Part shown: positions 24,194 through 36,159 of the stretch, in pieces
Position numbering within the stretch: position 1 is the stretch's first letter
Layout: every line of letters begins with the position of its first letter
Source: Stereum hirsutum FP-91666 SS1
Lineage: Eukaryota; Basidiomycota; Agaricomycetes; Russulales; Stereaceae
Length of the DNA: 64,000 nucleotides
Direction: 5' to 3'
NCBI RefSeq assembly: GCF_000264905.1
Contig: NW_006763135.1
Coordinates: forward strand, 2,393,428-2,457,427
Notes under the pieces: generated by a model
Database searches by the model: none
What the model was told of the DNA's origin: nothing
Seen by the model: only the letters and a program-made list of their open reading frames with translations
Made by a program: the position numbers and the translations under genes

Positions 24194-26385
24194 TTAAGCG
24201 GACGAATGGAAGGCGATGGCGGAGTGTGTGCGAGATTTGAGCCAGCCCTTGAAGCCGACAACAGCGAGAGCCCAAACGAACGCGAAGCACGTGATGGCAA
24301 CGGCGACGTTAGCAAACATCATGACATCTGAGAAGATGGATGAATCAGTCTCCTCTTCGACAAACAGATAAAACACCGAGTGCTCACCATCATGACCTTG
24401 ACGCATTGCGGCGATTGTAAGCTCCTCGTCGCTAAACATGAAGACGAGACCACCGCAAGCGAGGAAGAAACTTCCTAATGCCTCCGTAGGGGGGCGTGAG
24501 GGGAGGATCGAACGTGGGGGACCCAGCCAAAGGAAGAAGTAGGTCAGACACCGAAGAATGGCGAAGCCGGACAAAAGGTAGCCCCAAAGTGCGTGTATTT
24601 GGACCTAAAATAAGATACGATCAGACGGGTGCAGACGGGGATAGAGAGAAAGATCGCATTACTGACCTGGAACACGTAGGTCTGGAAGTGGGCGCTCATG
24701 GCGGCTCCAGTGACTCCGATGACGAGGGCGGGGAAGGGGTTGAAGGATGCCGTGTAGCTAGGAGGCTCCGCAACAGCCTCGCCCATCTTACTCCCGGCCT
24801 TGATAGCAGCCGTGGAGGCACCAGCGAGCCAACGTCGGAAACGGCGAGACTCGAGGCCCATTCCGACGAGACCGGCAAACCAAAACATAACGGCGATGCT
24901 GATGTGTTGCATTTGCTTGGTGGTATAAGGGTCCCCAGGGTGGGCGCCGAAGCGTTCCATCCAAGTATTGGTGATGCCATAGAAAAAGATGACGGAGGAT
25001 TCGACCATCTCCGCAGAAATAAAGTCCCCAACGGGGGTGCGGTTCCACGCCCAACCGTACTCGGAGAAGGCCCCGAGGAAACGGCCGAAAGTGACCAACC
25101 CGTAACACCAGAAGATACCACCCTCTGCGAATTATAAACAGGGCGTCAGCGGTGAGGCTTTATGAACAGAATAGAACTACACGCACTGATGAGGTGAGCG
25201 AGGCAGCCGTTGATGTAGTTCTCTCGGCAACCGCCAGTGTAGACGACAATGCCGACCAACAGTTCACCAAATGCGGCAAAGACCAACGACCGTTCCAAGG
25301 TCGCGAACGCGATGCTACCAACCTTGCGAAGGAATGAGGCATTGGGAAGGCTGTGGAGGGAATGCGTATGTTCGTGAAGGGTCTCGTCCGAGTGCTGAGA
25401 ACCACGCGGAGAATGGACGTCAAAGACGGTCTGTTCCGTATCTGCCATGGACACAGTGCGCGCGTGATGCCGGTGATGGCGGACGTCATTCGCCCACTGA
25501 GCAGTTTCGTCGTCGTCGTCTTCGGGATCATGCTTAAGCATCTCTATCTCTTCGGGCTCCTCAGCTACGAGATTTGCGTACTCAGCCTGAGAGCCATTAG
25601 GTTGCTCCTCTTGGGCGAGGATAACATTGCGCCAGAAGGTCTTGAGGGAGAACTTGTCGCCACCCCTGTTCGCACGAACATACGACGCGATCCTTCCAAA
25701 GCCGGCGAACAAGTCGATGGCGGTGACAATGAGAGCAAGGAGAAGAACGAAGTAGCTCTGCGAAGAGTGTTTCTGTCCCTGGTACCTGCAAACAGCGCGG
25801 TGATGAGCCAACAGAATAGAGGCAGACGGAAACGAGCGTACATCTCAGGGGTCAATTTCTTATACAGCCCACTCGCCGCACAACCAATTACGGTAAACGT
25901 CCAGAAGAGAATGGTGGTGAAGCCATGCCATGGATGGTTGACAGAACGCAGAGCGATGCCTGACAGGGGTTCCGGATTGAGACAAAGAGAGAGGACGGGC
26001 CGGAAGGTGACTTACCAGCTGGGAGGGCACCGAAGAAGGCAGCGCACATGGAGAGAACATGAACGACCATGAGCCCCGGATGTCGACTCTCATTGGGATC
26101 TCTCTCTGCAATGTCAATGGTCCAGTACGAATCCGGCGTGGGGGCATGATATAAAGTGACTTCGGTCTCGTTCAACTCGACGACGGGCTGAGCGTGGTGG
26201 CCACCGTGAGCGTGAGCATGTTCGTCCCGCGCGGCGAAGCCCGAGAGATAGGCGGACGACGGTAGTTGGCGTGTGGCGAGGCCAGCGGGCTCTATGGGCG
26301 ACGGCGCAGAGGCTGCGTGGTCTGGATAGAAAGCTAGAGATGGCAGTAGGAAGCTGAGGGTGAGACCGTGCCAGTTGGGACGCAT
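24194..26385 (-). CDS. YTP1: Ytp1-like multi-pass membrane protein (DUF2427 + Ytp1 domain)
   Basis: The family is of unknown function; its members are polytopic membrane proteins. Six exons (26016-26385, 25842-25959, 25187-25785, 24667-25124, 24388-24604, 24194-24327) join in phase to 631 residues. A signal-like N terminus (MRPNWHGLTLSFLLPSLAF) was the reason to start here rather than at the in-frame ATG at 26538. A His-rich lumenal stretch (HAHAHGGHHAQ) follows, then the DUF2427 helices (HPGLMVVHVLSMCAAFFGAL). Next comes a ~130-residue acidic, His-rich loop (EPEEIEMLKHDPEDDDDET; RHHRHHAR). The second half has FAAFGELLVGIVVYTGGCREN and GGIFWCYGLVTFGRFLGAFS, characteristic of Ytp1. About 12 helices in all. 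The His-rich segments hint at metal binding (inference). Confidence 0.85.
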
Positions 26386-28895
26386 GACTGGGGACAATCG
26401 GGCGAGCAAGAGCGACAAAAGCAGGAGAACTAGACATGATTTATATATTTCTCGAATCTTCGGACGGCGGATCTCGGTGCCAAGATGCGATTCTTCAGCA
26501 TCGATTAGTAACATCCCTGCATTCCGAGTCCGTCTCACGGTTCATCGGTGCGCCTGCCTTCACCCAAGCCTGAAACGCCTCTGCACCTCACCAGGCGTCG
26601 ATTCTTCCCGAGTCCATCGGAGTGTCTGCCGTTGGGGTGTCGTCTACCGAGCGATGGCCATGGCTGAGACGTCCGTGTATCCTGCCAAAAGAGCTCGCTA
26701 CTGGCGGAAACATTTGCGAATCGGGAAAGCAGTCGTTAGTGCTATTGCGGCCGTCCATAAGCAGACTGAATCGTTTCGGGCGCTGACGTACCCGCCATGA
26801 CTCGCGCTTGTCCGTCGCGTCACTTGCCGGACCCGTGCCGCTGCCGGCATCTCCTCCCCTCCTCCGAGTCCTCCTCATCCGCTCGTCTGACGTCCACTGC
26901 CGCAATATCTTGTACAACGGCCTCATCTTTTCGCGCTCGTATCGCGGAAATTGTTCTTCTGCCCTGCTGGACAGAATCACAACCGCAGCCGCCCATGTAT
27001 GAGTGGGTCTTCGCGTTAGCCTCGACTTGACTCGACTCGGCCAGGCATCCACTCTCTTGGTGTGTCGACCCACAACAACCCCTAACGGACCGCCGGGGCA
27101 CTCGGACGCTTGTGCACGAACCCATCAATACTTGTTTCTTCTTTGTTGAACACACTTCCTCCAATTTGTGCTGATGGTTGCTCGTTTCCAACTCAGAGCC
27201 AGCCATCTTGGTGCCCTTTTTCGTGTGGTCTTGCATCCTCGCTCTATTGTGTCCCGCATACCGTGCGCCCACTGTTGGTCCGCCCCTTGGCCTGCCACCA
27301 CTTTATGCTACCACTTGCGAGCTTTTCTCGTCATCATTCTTTCTATCTTCTCTCTATGGACTGATCATCTTCCACCTGCATCCGAATCCACCCATCCATC
27401 ACATCTTTGATGGATTGAAACTGAGCTCATAATAATGGCTCAGTTCCTTTACGTTTGCTGACTCTCACAAGCGCTATGTTCGCGCCATTGATTGCACGCG
27501 GGACGGCCGCATTCTCTCGCCTCTCTCGACCTTATGCGTCGTGGCTCACCCACGGGTCGTCTTCGTCGTGAGCTCACCACTCCCCAACACCAATTCTCGC
27601 CCTATGGACACGGGACATTTCGGGCGAATTTATCACGGCGGCCTCGATGATCTTCCATCTCCTGAGTTGGTAAGCTTCTGACTTGGACTGACACCCGTGC
27701 TGACAGCGCTTCCGTTCCCCTGCGGTATGCCTCCATCGGATGCTCCCCGGACAATCCGAACCTACGCCGTTTACTCCATTAGTCGATTGCAAAGGTTGTG
27801 AACTACAGAAACTGCTTTTCGTCTCTTGCGAAGTTTATCCCATCACATCTTACCGACGGTCTCGACGTACCATTCCTCGCGATGATCGTGCCCTTTATGT
27901 GCCCTCTCCTCTGTGGTTCTATTTTATGGACCCCCCAAGTTGTGGTTCATGTTTATGTACTTTCTTCTGGTCATGGTACTCTCTAATGATATATATATGA
28001 CTCAATCACGCCCATCTTCGCACCCTGCACCCTGAGTGCTCGACGTTATCAACGTCTGGGTCAACACGCTTTCACCACGATGTGGTCCACGCCAGTCGGT
28101 GTATCACCTCGGGAATATCAATTCGGATAATCCAGGACTTAAGCTGGATGAGCAAGCAAGGTTACCTTACTCACATCTACAATTTTCATCCAACCACACC
28201 ACCTCTCATCCTGCCGCCCGATTGCGTCAAGTCGGTCCCGTCGTAGAACATGCAGACACGATCCGGCGGCTTGGCTATTACTCGCTCGGAGACGAACGCT
28301 TATTGTGAGAGCGTAGAACGCCGAATTGGCAATTTCCTTACGTACTACGACAAGATATTAGGTTTTTTCCGAGTCATGCCCGATCCGATTGTTATCTTAT
28401 CCCGATGTCAGAGTCCGAACCGCTTCGCTTTGATTAATCATGACCCGGATTTTGGGCCGCTGCCGCGGTTGAAAAAGAGTCTGTTTTTTTTTCTTCGCTC
28501 TACGCACGAGGGCGAGTTTACGAGCTCGGAGTGGCCTCAGGACCATCGCACAGACGCTTGGGCGCCACAGGGGACTCGTCCGTCCGCGTCAGTTTCTTGG
28601 GTGTAGCGCTCTCGCTGCGTAATAGAGTGTCGGTATTTTTATTCGCTCTACCAAGTACGGTAGGGATACTCCACTTTGCTTTGATTGTGGGTTTAGAGAG
28701 CGCCAGTTGCCCCACCAAGCTCCGGTGGATGACCTTCGAGTTTCCGCGTGCCCCTTCACCGACGACGACGTTGAATCACTCACCGAAACAATCCCTGTTG
28801 GCGCTTCCGTCATAATTTTTGCGAATTAATCTGCACGACAGCGAAGGGTTCGAAACGTATACTACCACAACACCTCAAGCTTCAGTTCGTCCAAG
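26386..28895. other. 2.5-kb stretch with no supported gene
   Basis: This gap separates two divergent genes and is far larger than any other spacer here. The strand around 27110-27420 is pyrimidine-rich (CTTCC, TCATC). Overlapping ORFs occur at 26588-27272 (minus) and 28530-28815 (both strands), but none shows a family motif or a convincing intron chain. A Lys/Thr-rich minus-strand reading at 28518-28720 is the most protein-like. I see no transposase, integrase or reverse transcriptase and no terminal repeats. Confidence 0.45.
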
Positions 28896-31800
28896 ATGCG
28901 GAAACCTCAACAGTTACTTCTCGGGCAGGGATCCATGTCGAGGACAGAGAGGACGTTGCTGCTAAAGATAGATTGGTTCATCCTGAGTTATTGTTGTCTT
29001 ATGGTGCGTCTTCATGTTCTATTGAATTGTGGAAGGAAGAAGACGAACGACGAGTTGATGAATCGGTATGCATGGTGTTATTGTGCGGACTGGTGGTTTG
29101 GGCTGGTTTAGTATTTCACGAACTGTGAGTGTTCCTTCTGCTCCTGTCGATCAAATCCTTCGCTCGTCACTTCTGCACTGCCTTCTATATCAACTGACTG
29201 AACTGAACTTTGATCGTTCACCACCGTTCTGCTTCCGCCACGCCACACCATACACCCGCATCTTCATCCATGGACAACATCTCACGTCTCGTAACTTGCT
29301 TCATCCATCACTATAACCGACGAATCACGTCGTCTCGAACTTTGAACATGTCATGCCCTTTCAAAACATGCAACAGACTTAGACAGAGCAAACGTCTCCA
29401 ATGCCTACGTTTCCGGGATGAAGGAAGAGTTGAATATGGTAGGGAATCAGTACAATGTAGGTCTACTCTATCCTCCGTTCATCTCCAAGATGTTCGGGCT
29501 ATTTGTCGAAACTGGAACTGATCAGAACCCTGCAGCAAATAAATACGCTCTTTACCTGCGGGTATATCGTTGGGATGATACCAAGTCAGTGAGAAGTGAC
29601 CAAGGTTCTCGGTGAAATGGTCGTGCTGAAGATATGCCCCACTGTCGTTATTACCCGCTTGAACACAATCACAGATAATTTGATGCTCCAAATCGTCCGA
29701 CCGCGTATTTGGCTGCCTGCGATGCAGATCATCTGGGGAGTCCTCACATTCTGGTCAGTACGGACTCAGTTTCTCCATCTCTATCATACCTCCGTCCCTG
29801 CCGCATCTAACATCCGCATTATCACCACCCTGACGCCACTTTACACCGTGCAGTACCAGCGCCGTTACCAATGTCCACCAAGTAAAGTACCATTCGAATT
29901 CGCCAAGCCATGTCTGGCTCTCTCCTTGACAGGATGCTGAACAGTGGCTGACTTCTGCAGATATTCGCTATCCGGTTCTTACAAGGCATGGCCGAATCGT
30001 CGACCTTTGTGGGCGTGCATTATATCCTCGGCTCGTACGTTTCTCCTCATACGTTCGAACAGTCGGTGCGGCAAACTGAATAGCAGACTTTGTGTTCTAG
30101 GTGGTATAAGCCAGGAGAGCTGGGCAAAAGATCGGCCATCTTTACTTGTAGCGGACTTGTGGGGACACTGTGAGTACAGCCTTTTCGTCGTCTTTGATCT
30201 TGCTAGAAGCACAAGGAAAACTAACCGGAGTGACCCATTTACATAGATTTTCGGGCGTGTTACAGGCGGCCGTATACCAGTGCGTTCCACCCCACCTTAC
30301 CACTTGGAATGTAGTGGTGTTTAGATGGGGTTCGAACTTTCAGGAATCTGAACGGGCATGATGGTCGAAGTGGATGGCGCTGGCTGTGAGTTCCCATTCG
30401 CATTCCTATAAGCTCAAGCAAGTGCACCCCGACTCGGGCATACCTACTTACCATAGCCTCCTCATCTTGCTACTAGGTTCATCATAGATGGCGTCATCAC
30501 CCTTCCTATCGCATTGTATGGATTCCTCGTTTTCCCGGACGTTCCAGCCATCACCAAAGCGTTCTACCTTTCGGAAGAGGTGTGTGCTACTCTTGGTCCC
30601 AGTAATATCTGAACCTTGCGTGTCTGACCATTGGTGCAAAAAGGAGAGACTGTTATCGACGAATAGGTTGGACACGGTGGATACCGCACATCACCCATTA
30701 TCTTGGAACTTGGTCCGTCGTGTGCTGGGGAGGTGGCGATATTATGCTTGCAGCGCGCTGGTGAGTCCGACTCCTGTGAACCTCAAGTGTGCGATCTAAT
30801 TCACGCATGACCGTGCCAATTTAGTTCGCGATCTCGGGAGAAACTGAGAGCTTTGGCTCGAACAATCGTGCGTGAATCGACTCGGTGTTCTGGGTTTGGA
30901 TATTGACTGAGCTGCACTATTGTGAAGTCATGGGTCAATGGCTGAAGGCGATAGGTGGATACTCCGTCGAGAACATCGGTACGCATATCCTCCTCATCTC
31001 CATCACCGGTTTCTGCACAATTCTCCTAAACTTCCCAAAACCCGAATCGCTGGACTTGTAACCTATAGACTACTACCCGTCCGGTGTGACAGCCTTCGGA
31101 ATCGCATCCACTTTGATCTGCGCAGTGTGGACAGACCGCAACCAAGCTCGGTGGCCCGTACTCGTCTACATGTGCATCTGCTGCATTGTAGCATCGATAT
31201 GCATACTAGTGTGGAGTAGTCCCACGGGGCTCAAATTCTTTGCGTATTGTACGTCCTTTCGCCGTCATGGAGGTCGTCGTTGAATTGGACGTGGATCGCT
31301 CTTGACAACATCCTCTCCATATATTGCAGACCTCGCGGGAGCCTCTTATGCGGGACAGGCCACGACTTTCGCGTAAGTTACCGGTGCTATGAATCGTATT
31401 TCCGTGCTTGAGGCCATATTGCTGAATGCAGGGCTACAGGTGGGCGAACCAGATATGCGCCGACGATGATCAAGAACGAGCGATAGTCCTAGCATCGATG
31501 AAGTACGTCTTCTCTTCGTCTTCTCTTCGTCTTTCTAGCGTCGACCTCACTGCATCCCCCTAATATCACTAACCCAGCATGTGGAACAACGTAATCAATG
31601 CCTGGTGGCCCCTCGTCTTCTACCCTGCCACCGACGCCCCCCGCTTCAAAAAGGGTATGATCGCTATGCTCGCCGTAGCGGCTGCCACGCTTGTCGTGAC
31701 GTGGCTTGTGTGGTACCTTGAACGGAGGGAGAAGAGGATTGCCGCGCTGAATTCGCACGAGGTCGAGGGGGAGACGAGAAGTGCTGGCGGGAGCAGGGAG

Positions 31801-31953
31801 GGTTCGATGGTGGGAGTTGGGGAACATGATCTGAATGACGGTCCTAAACCCGGGAGCAGAGAAAAGGATCAGAAAGATGGGGGTGGTGGTGGCGGGCGGG
31901 AGCATGATAGAGAAGACGTGATGGAAAAAGAGACGGAAGATGTGGATGCGTAG
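28896..31953 (+). CDS. MFS allantoate/pantothenate-type permease (Dal5/Fen2/Liz1 family)
   Basis: This is an anion:proton symporter family taking up allantoate, pantothenate or related acids at the plasma membrane. Eighteen exons can be joined in phase to 516 residues, the usual length. Reassembled landmarks: LLLKIDWFILSYCCLMYFTN, LDRANVSNAYVSGMKEELNM (motif A region), GYIVGMIPNNLMLQIVRPRI, FLQGMAESSTFVGVHYILGS, WYKPGELGKRSAIFTCSGL, SGWRWLFIIDGVITLPIALY, a central loop, then FAISGETESFGSNN, DYYPSGVTAFGIAS and SMNMWNNVINAWWPLVFYP. The C-terminal tail is Gly/Asp/Lys-rich. Exon 2 is only 13 nt (29112-29124). The start is uncertain: MRKPQQ at 28896 or the in-frame Met 13 codons later; a further 5' exon is possible. 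Confidence 0.85.
31506..31536 (+). repeat. Short pyrimidine tandem repeat in an intron
   Basis: The last intron of the Dal5-type gene contains roughly 2.5 direct copies of a TCTTCTCTTCG-like unit. It may act as the polypyrimidine tract of that intron. Confidence 0.45.
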
Positions 31954-32359
31954 GATGAAGGAGCAGGTGGTCGTGCCAAATGATGTTACAGTCCGCGGAT
32001 GAGCAGTGAGTTTGGAAATGTAATATACTTGCTGAATAGACGTGTAGATCAAGCGTACACTTTCTTGGTCAGTTATTGCTCAATCTGTGCCCCAAAGAAC
32101 CCATTGAGTATGCCACCACGGCCTTCAACTCGCAAAACTCATCAATCGTAGTAACCATGTACCTACCGGTAAGATCGACTTGGAAGTACTCTTGAAACGG
32201 TATTGACGAACATAGGAAAGAGACGACGATGTAATTGACATTGTCAGGATATGCTTTGCAATTCCGAAAGATATGAGAGGTATACAGATATGTAAGGGGA
32301 AGCCAGACCGGGAATCAAAAAATACAACCAGCAGCCATCTTCCTCGTTAGTATTCACAT

Positions 32360-33384
32360 TCACCACTCCTTCCCGATCTTGAACAGCCATTCCCATTCTG
32401 AGCGCATTCCCCGAAAGATCAAAATAGTAAGTACGCGGAAAAGCCATTCTGATACTGAAGAACGTACCAGCCCAGACTTCACCATCGATATCCGTAACGC
32501 GGCTCTTGACGTTGTACGTGCCTCGCGCGAGCATACCAGAAGGGAATTCATCCTGAACCACTGAGGCCGTGCGCACGTCCGCCTGGTATCCATACGAGCC
32601 CAACATGGCGTCCACCTTGTCGACTAGATATTTTCAGTCCTACGGTCAGTTCTTCCCCAGAAATTAAATATCATAGCAACGCACCTTTGACCATACCGCG
32701 CTTCACGACTTGTATATAGCGCAACCCCTGGTGTGGTTAATTTAGTCCCTGCAGTTGTAGACAGTCTTAGGTGCACGTACGGTAACAAGCGAGTGGTTGA
32801 CCTTGAACTTGATGTGACAACTGGAGATACGTCAACCACACTGCACAGTCACTGGTCGTAATACAACGCACCTATACTCCGCACCCTCCTTAACCTGGAT
32901 CGGCGAGTCCTTCATCTCCGCGAGCTGATTGGGGTTGTTCAAATCGACAGAGATGGTACGGCCAGCAGGTAGCGAAGGGGAGGTGAGCTCCAGAGTCAAT
33001 ACCTCGACCTTTGGGACATACACGCGTAAGGATGCGCTCCGAAGCAAGTGAGATAGAGGACGTACCTTGCGCTTGGTCGGGTCGCCGCCACCCTCGCCGG
33101 TGATCCCAAGACTGGCCTTCCAGCGGGCCAAGCTCTCATCGTTGGCGTCCATCTTGGCATACTCGTCAACAGACTTTGCCGCCGTTGGCTTGTAGCCTTG
33201 AGAGAAGTGAAAGACAGGGTGAGCTCTCCGTCGTTACCATCTTACTTTGCTTCCGGCGTTGAAGGCTCACCAGGGGTGGTGTTAGGTGCGAAATCATCAG
33301 CGTCATCCTAGATGAAAACGACAAGTTGTCATCAATCTCGCGAGCAGAGTAGAAGCTCTTGAAAGCACAGACTTGGGAAGACAT
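32360..33384 (-). CDS. RDI1: Rho GDP-dissociation inhibitor (Rdi1)
   Basis: RhoGDI extracts prenylated Rho and Cdc42 GTPases from membranes and keeps them inactive in the cytosol. Eight exons (33373-33384, 33271-33307, 33066-33196, 32872-33008, 32781-32820, 32685-32727, 32468-32623, 32360-32397) give 197 residues, as expected. Exon 1 is only 12 nt and encodes MSSQ. The regulatory arm (YKPTAAKSVDEYAKMDANDE, SLARWKASLGI) is followed by the immunoglobulin-like fold: SCHIKFKVNHSLVTGLRYIQ, VVKRGMVKVDKVDAMLGSYG, EEFPSGMLARG-like sequence (here DEFPSGMLARG), and the end VWAEWEWLFKIGKEW. That last motif appears only when the 70-nt intron 32398-32467 is removed. Confidence 0.95.
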
Positions 33385-33808
33385 TGTGAATATTGGAGAA
33401 GCACGGAATACAAGCTAGATGGTGGAGAGGACCAAAGCCGTTGAAACGTTTGTCCTTGGTGCCCGACGCCGCTCTAGAACTGCTAATCGATATTCCCACG
33501 CTTACTACATGTTCGAATCTCCAGAAGAACCGGCAATTCCCGCTTGCAGGAACATCTTGACCAACGAGTCTGGTCCTCCGTGACTAGCCTGCCGGTTCTT
33601 TCCATCGCCCGTTGAGTCAAGCAGAAGCATATCGATACTACGAGATAAAGAATGATGTTACATGTGAGGCCTCATCCTAGGGATGGTAAATAAGATGTTT
33701 CCGAATCTGTACGTGGCGCCCATGAAGCGGAGCTTTACTTGTCTCCATTAATCCATACCATTCAGGTTCACGATATTCTTGCATAACCGGACGGAAAGTG
33801 TGCTTAGG

Positions 33809-35680
33809 CTACTCCGATTCCGGCGTTTCTCCTTTCGGTCGATGCATCCCAGCTGATGGATAAGCGGTGAGCTCGGGGTACATGAGAGAAGAGTGTGAGG
33901 AAAAGAAACTGACGGCCTTTGAAACGACACCTGTCCTTGCTCGAGAAGTAACACTTCACGCCGAACGGACAAACATGGCCCCAACAGCATTCTTTGCCAT
34001 AGGGGCACTGCTTTTCTGTTGACGAAAGTCTGTGAGTTCGCACTCCGAGTGCCGCAGATGAAGCAATTTCTAGTATCTACCGTTATTTAAGAACCAGCAT
34101 GGTGATTGCTTCGCGTTTTTGGCCAAAGTCTCGAGGTGTTCAGCGCTGAGTTCATATTCGTGCGAGTATTTGCACCTTCCCTGGTGGCACAATATAGATG
34201 AGCGATTCTAGATTTACGAATGAAGTACGACCATGTAGAGAGACTTGGCTTACCTCCTTGGAACACTTCTCGAGTAGATAATGTTCGTTGCATGGCGGAG
34301 GATTTTCTGATGGCAATGAATAAGACTTGGCCTGTAACTATAGCTGAATGATAATCTCACGTTTATAGAGAGGCTAGAATATATGGTGATGTGAGCTCGA
34401 AACACCCTGACAATCAATGAAGATCAGCTTACGAGGGACGGATCTATGATCGGCGGGATCTTGTGAGCACCGAGGTCAGTCGACGTGAACGGAGAAAGCG
34501 CTTGGGACCGTTCTTCGTCCGTTTTATTGAATGTGCGAGAAGGAGAAAATAATGCGCGCGGCGAAGACGTTATATAGCCATTAGATGAGATATCTCTCAT
34601 GAACAGGCCGTCCATGACCACGAATCCGACTCTGGGGGACAAAGTGGGGGGAGGTGGTTGACCGTAGATCATAACGAGTTTTGTGGACAAGGAAGCATTG
34701 AGAGTGAAAAAGATGCTCAAGGTATCTGCGCTGTATCCCGCTATAGGCAGTCCTGTGAGCCGATTGAACGCGCGATATATGATAGGTGGGTTCATACCTC
34801 CGAAGAAGACGTGCGTAGTTTGAGGCAGAGTCGCAAATGTCTGTACGTACTCTGCCATAACATGGATTGCTGTTAGCGAGAAGGCCGGGCCGGAGGATAG
34901 CATATCACAGTACCTTTTATTTTAGCGTCGAGCGTTGCCTTACCCGCAACGTCGACGACAGCGAGATTGGCTGACGCTTCACTCAAACCACTGCAAAACG
35001 CATCCCATTGATCGGGTGTACATAGATCATGAAGTATGATGTCGCTCCTTAGCGCTGCCTTGTCCACGTAGATGGATATCCAAATCGAGAGCTGTTCGGG
35101 ATAGATCTGAGGCCTAAGATGTTGGCGAATGCCTGTCATCAGTTCATGTCCAGCTCGTCGTCCGCCTTCTTGTCCGTGTCGAAGATACGACGGTGAGAAA
35201 ATGGACCTTGATCCGTCGATTATACAGAGGACGAGTTGATTCTGCAGGTAATATAAGTCAGCATCACAGCTAACTCACGAGGAGGGCGTCGGAGAACGTA
35301 CTGCGCCGTCAGACCCTGACCCTGTGCTCGATGTTGGCCTCTTTACGAGCGCGAACTGTTGGTCGTCCCGCGCCTTACTATCGCGTTCCGCAGCTTCTCT
35401 GGCAGCCGTATGTGCTTGCTTCCAGACACTGAGCTCTGTCTCAAGTTCTTTAACCCGGGAGAGGAGGTCGGCTTTCTCTGCCGCCGTGGTCTCCGCGAGC
35501 ACTGAAGCACCGATACCCCCAAGTTAGCACAGAAATGGAAGGTGGCGCAGCGATAACCATGCATTTACCATGAATTTTACCGAGGACGTCCGACCTGTGC
35601 GTTTACAGTGCATAAGTTAGCGCCTGAATGAGTGTTGTGAAGGAAGGAACTCACCACTGACTGGTAGCGTGGCCATCCAT
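33809..35680 (-). CDS. Array copy A: coiled-coil + DUF7923-like + tandem CCCH zinc-finger protein
   Basis: Ten exons join in phase to 425 residues without a stop. After an N terminus MDGHATSQWSDVLGKIH, a coiled coil is encoded by 35302-35501 (LLSRVKELETELSVWKQAHT). The DUF7923-like domain (34433-35241) starts NQLVLCIIDGSRSIF and contains LSIWISIYVDKAAL and SANLAVVDVAGKATLDAKIK. Two zinc fingers follow: CNEHYLLEKC-x5-C-x3-H (34180-34331), then CPYGKECCWGHVCPFGVKCY ending in CRFKGPGMH (33852-34015). The fingers suggest RNA or DNA binding (family knowledge); the target is unknown. Within DUF7923 it is the most divergent copy: the Asp-Gly-Asp of copies C and D is Asp-Gly-Ser here. It is the downstream end of a four-gene same-strand array. 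Confidence 0.78.
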
Positions 35681-36159
35681 AACGCAGGCGGTTACAACGA
35701 GGGATCATCCCCCTGCAAGAATGAAGGCTGCTTATAACAGTGGCGAACATACGGCATCAGCCGCGAGGTGCACGAGCGTTTGATGAATCCTGTGGCGACT
35801 GTCCTGGGGTCTCTAATTTTAGGAGGTGGAATGATTGGTTTGGGACTGGACCAGTGAGAGTGTGAGAGTCTCCTCAGCGGCGAACTCTATCAATAATAAT
35901 TCTGCCGAATGAACGGTCTAGAATACCATGGCTCGTTCTCAACAGAATGTACGAGAATATCTTGGGTTAACTTATGAGGTAGTGGGAAACCTCATGATCA
36001 TGCTTCTCCCGTTTCCTCACTGGGACGTGGAACGCTGAGATGCAGCAGATTTGAGGAACAAATAACAATCAGAACCACTCCGTAGTAGTAGTGCATGAAC
36101 ACACAACGCAGTTCTTTATCAGCTTTACATGCGAGAATACAAAATATAGATGGCCATGT

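Noticed and set aside
24496..25137. Plus-strand ORF of 213 codons
   Set aside because: Antisense of the YTP1 exon, which carries the conserved membrane domain on the minus strand.
26588..27272. Two overlapping minus-strand ORFs of 161 and 150 codons upstream of YTP1
   Set aside because: Arg-rich, repetitive-looking translations typical of shadow frames; no family resemblance and no matching exon chain.
28518..28815. Possible small minus-strand gene upstream of the permease
   Set aside because: A Lys/Thr-rich reading exists, but two frames compete and no splice solution or homology supports a protein.
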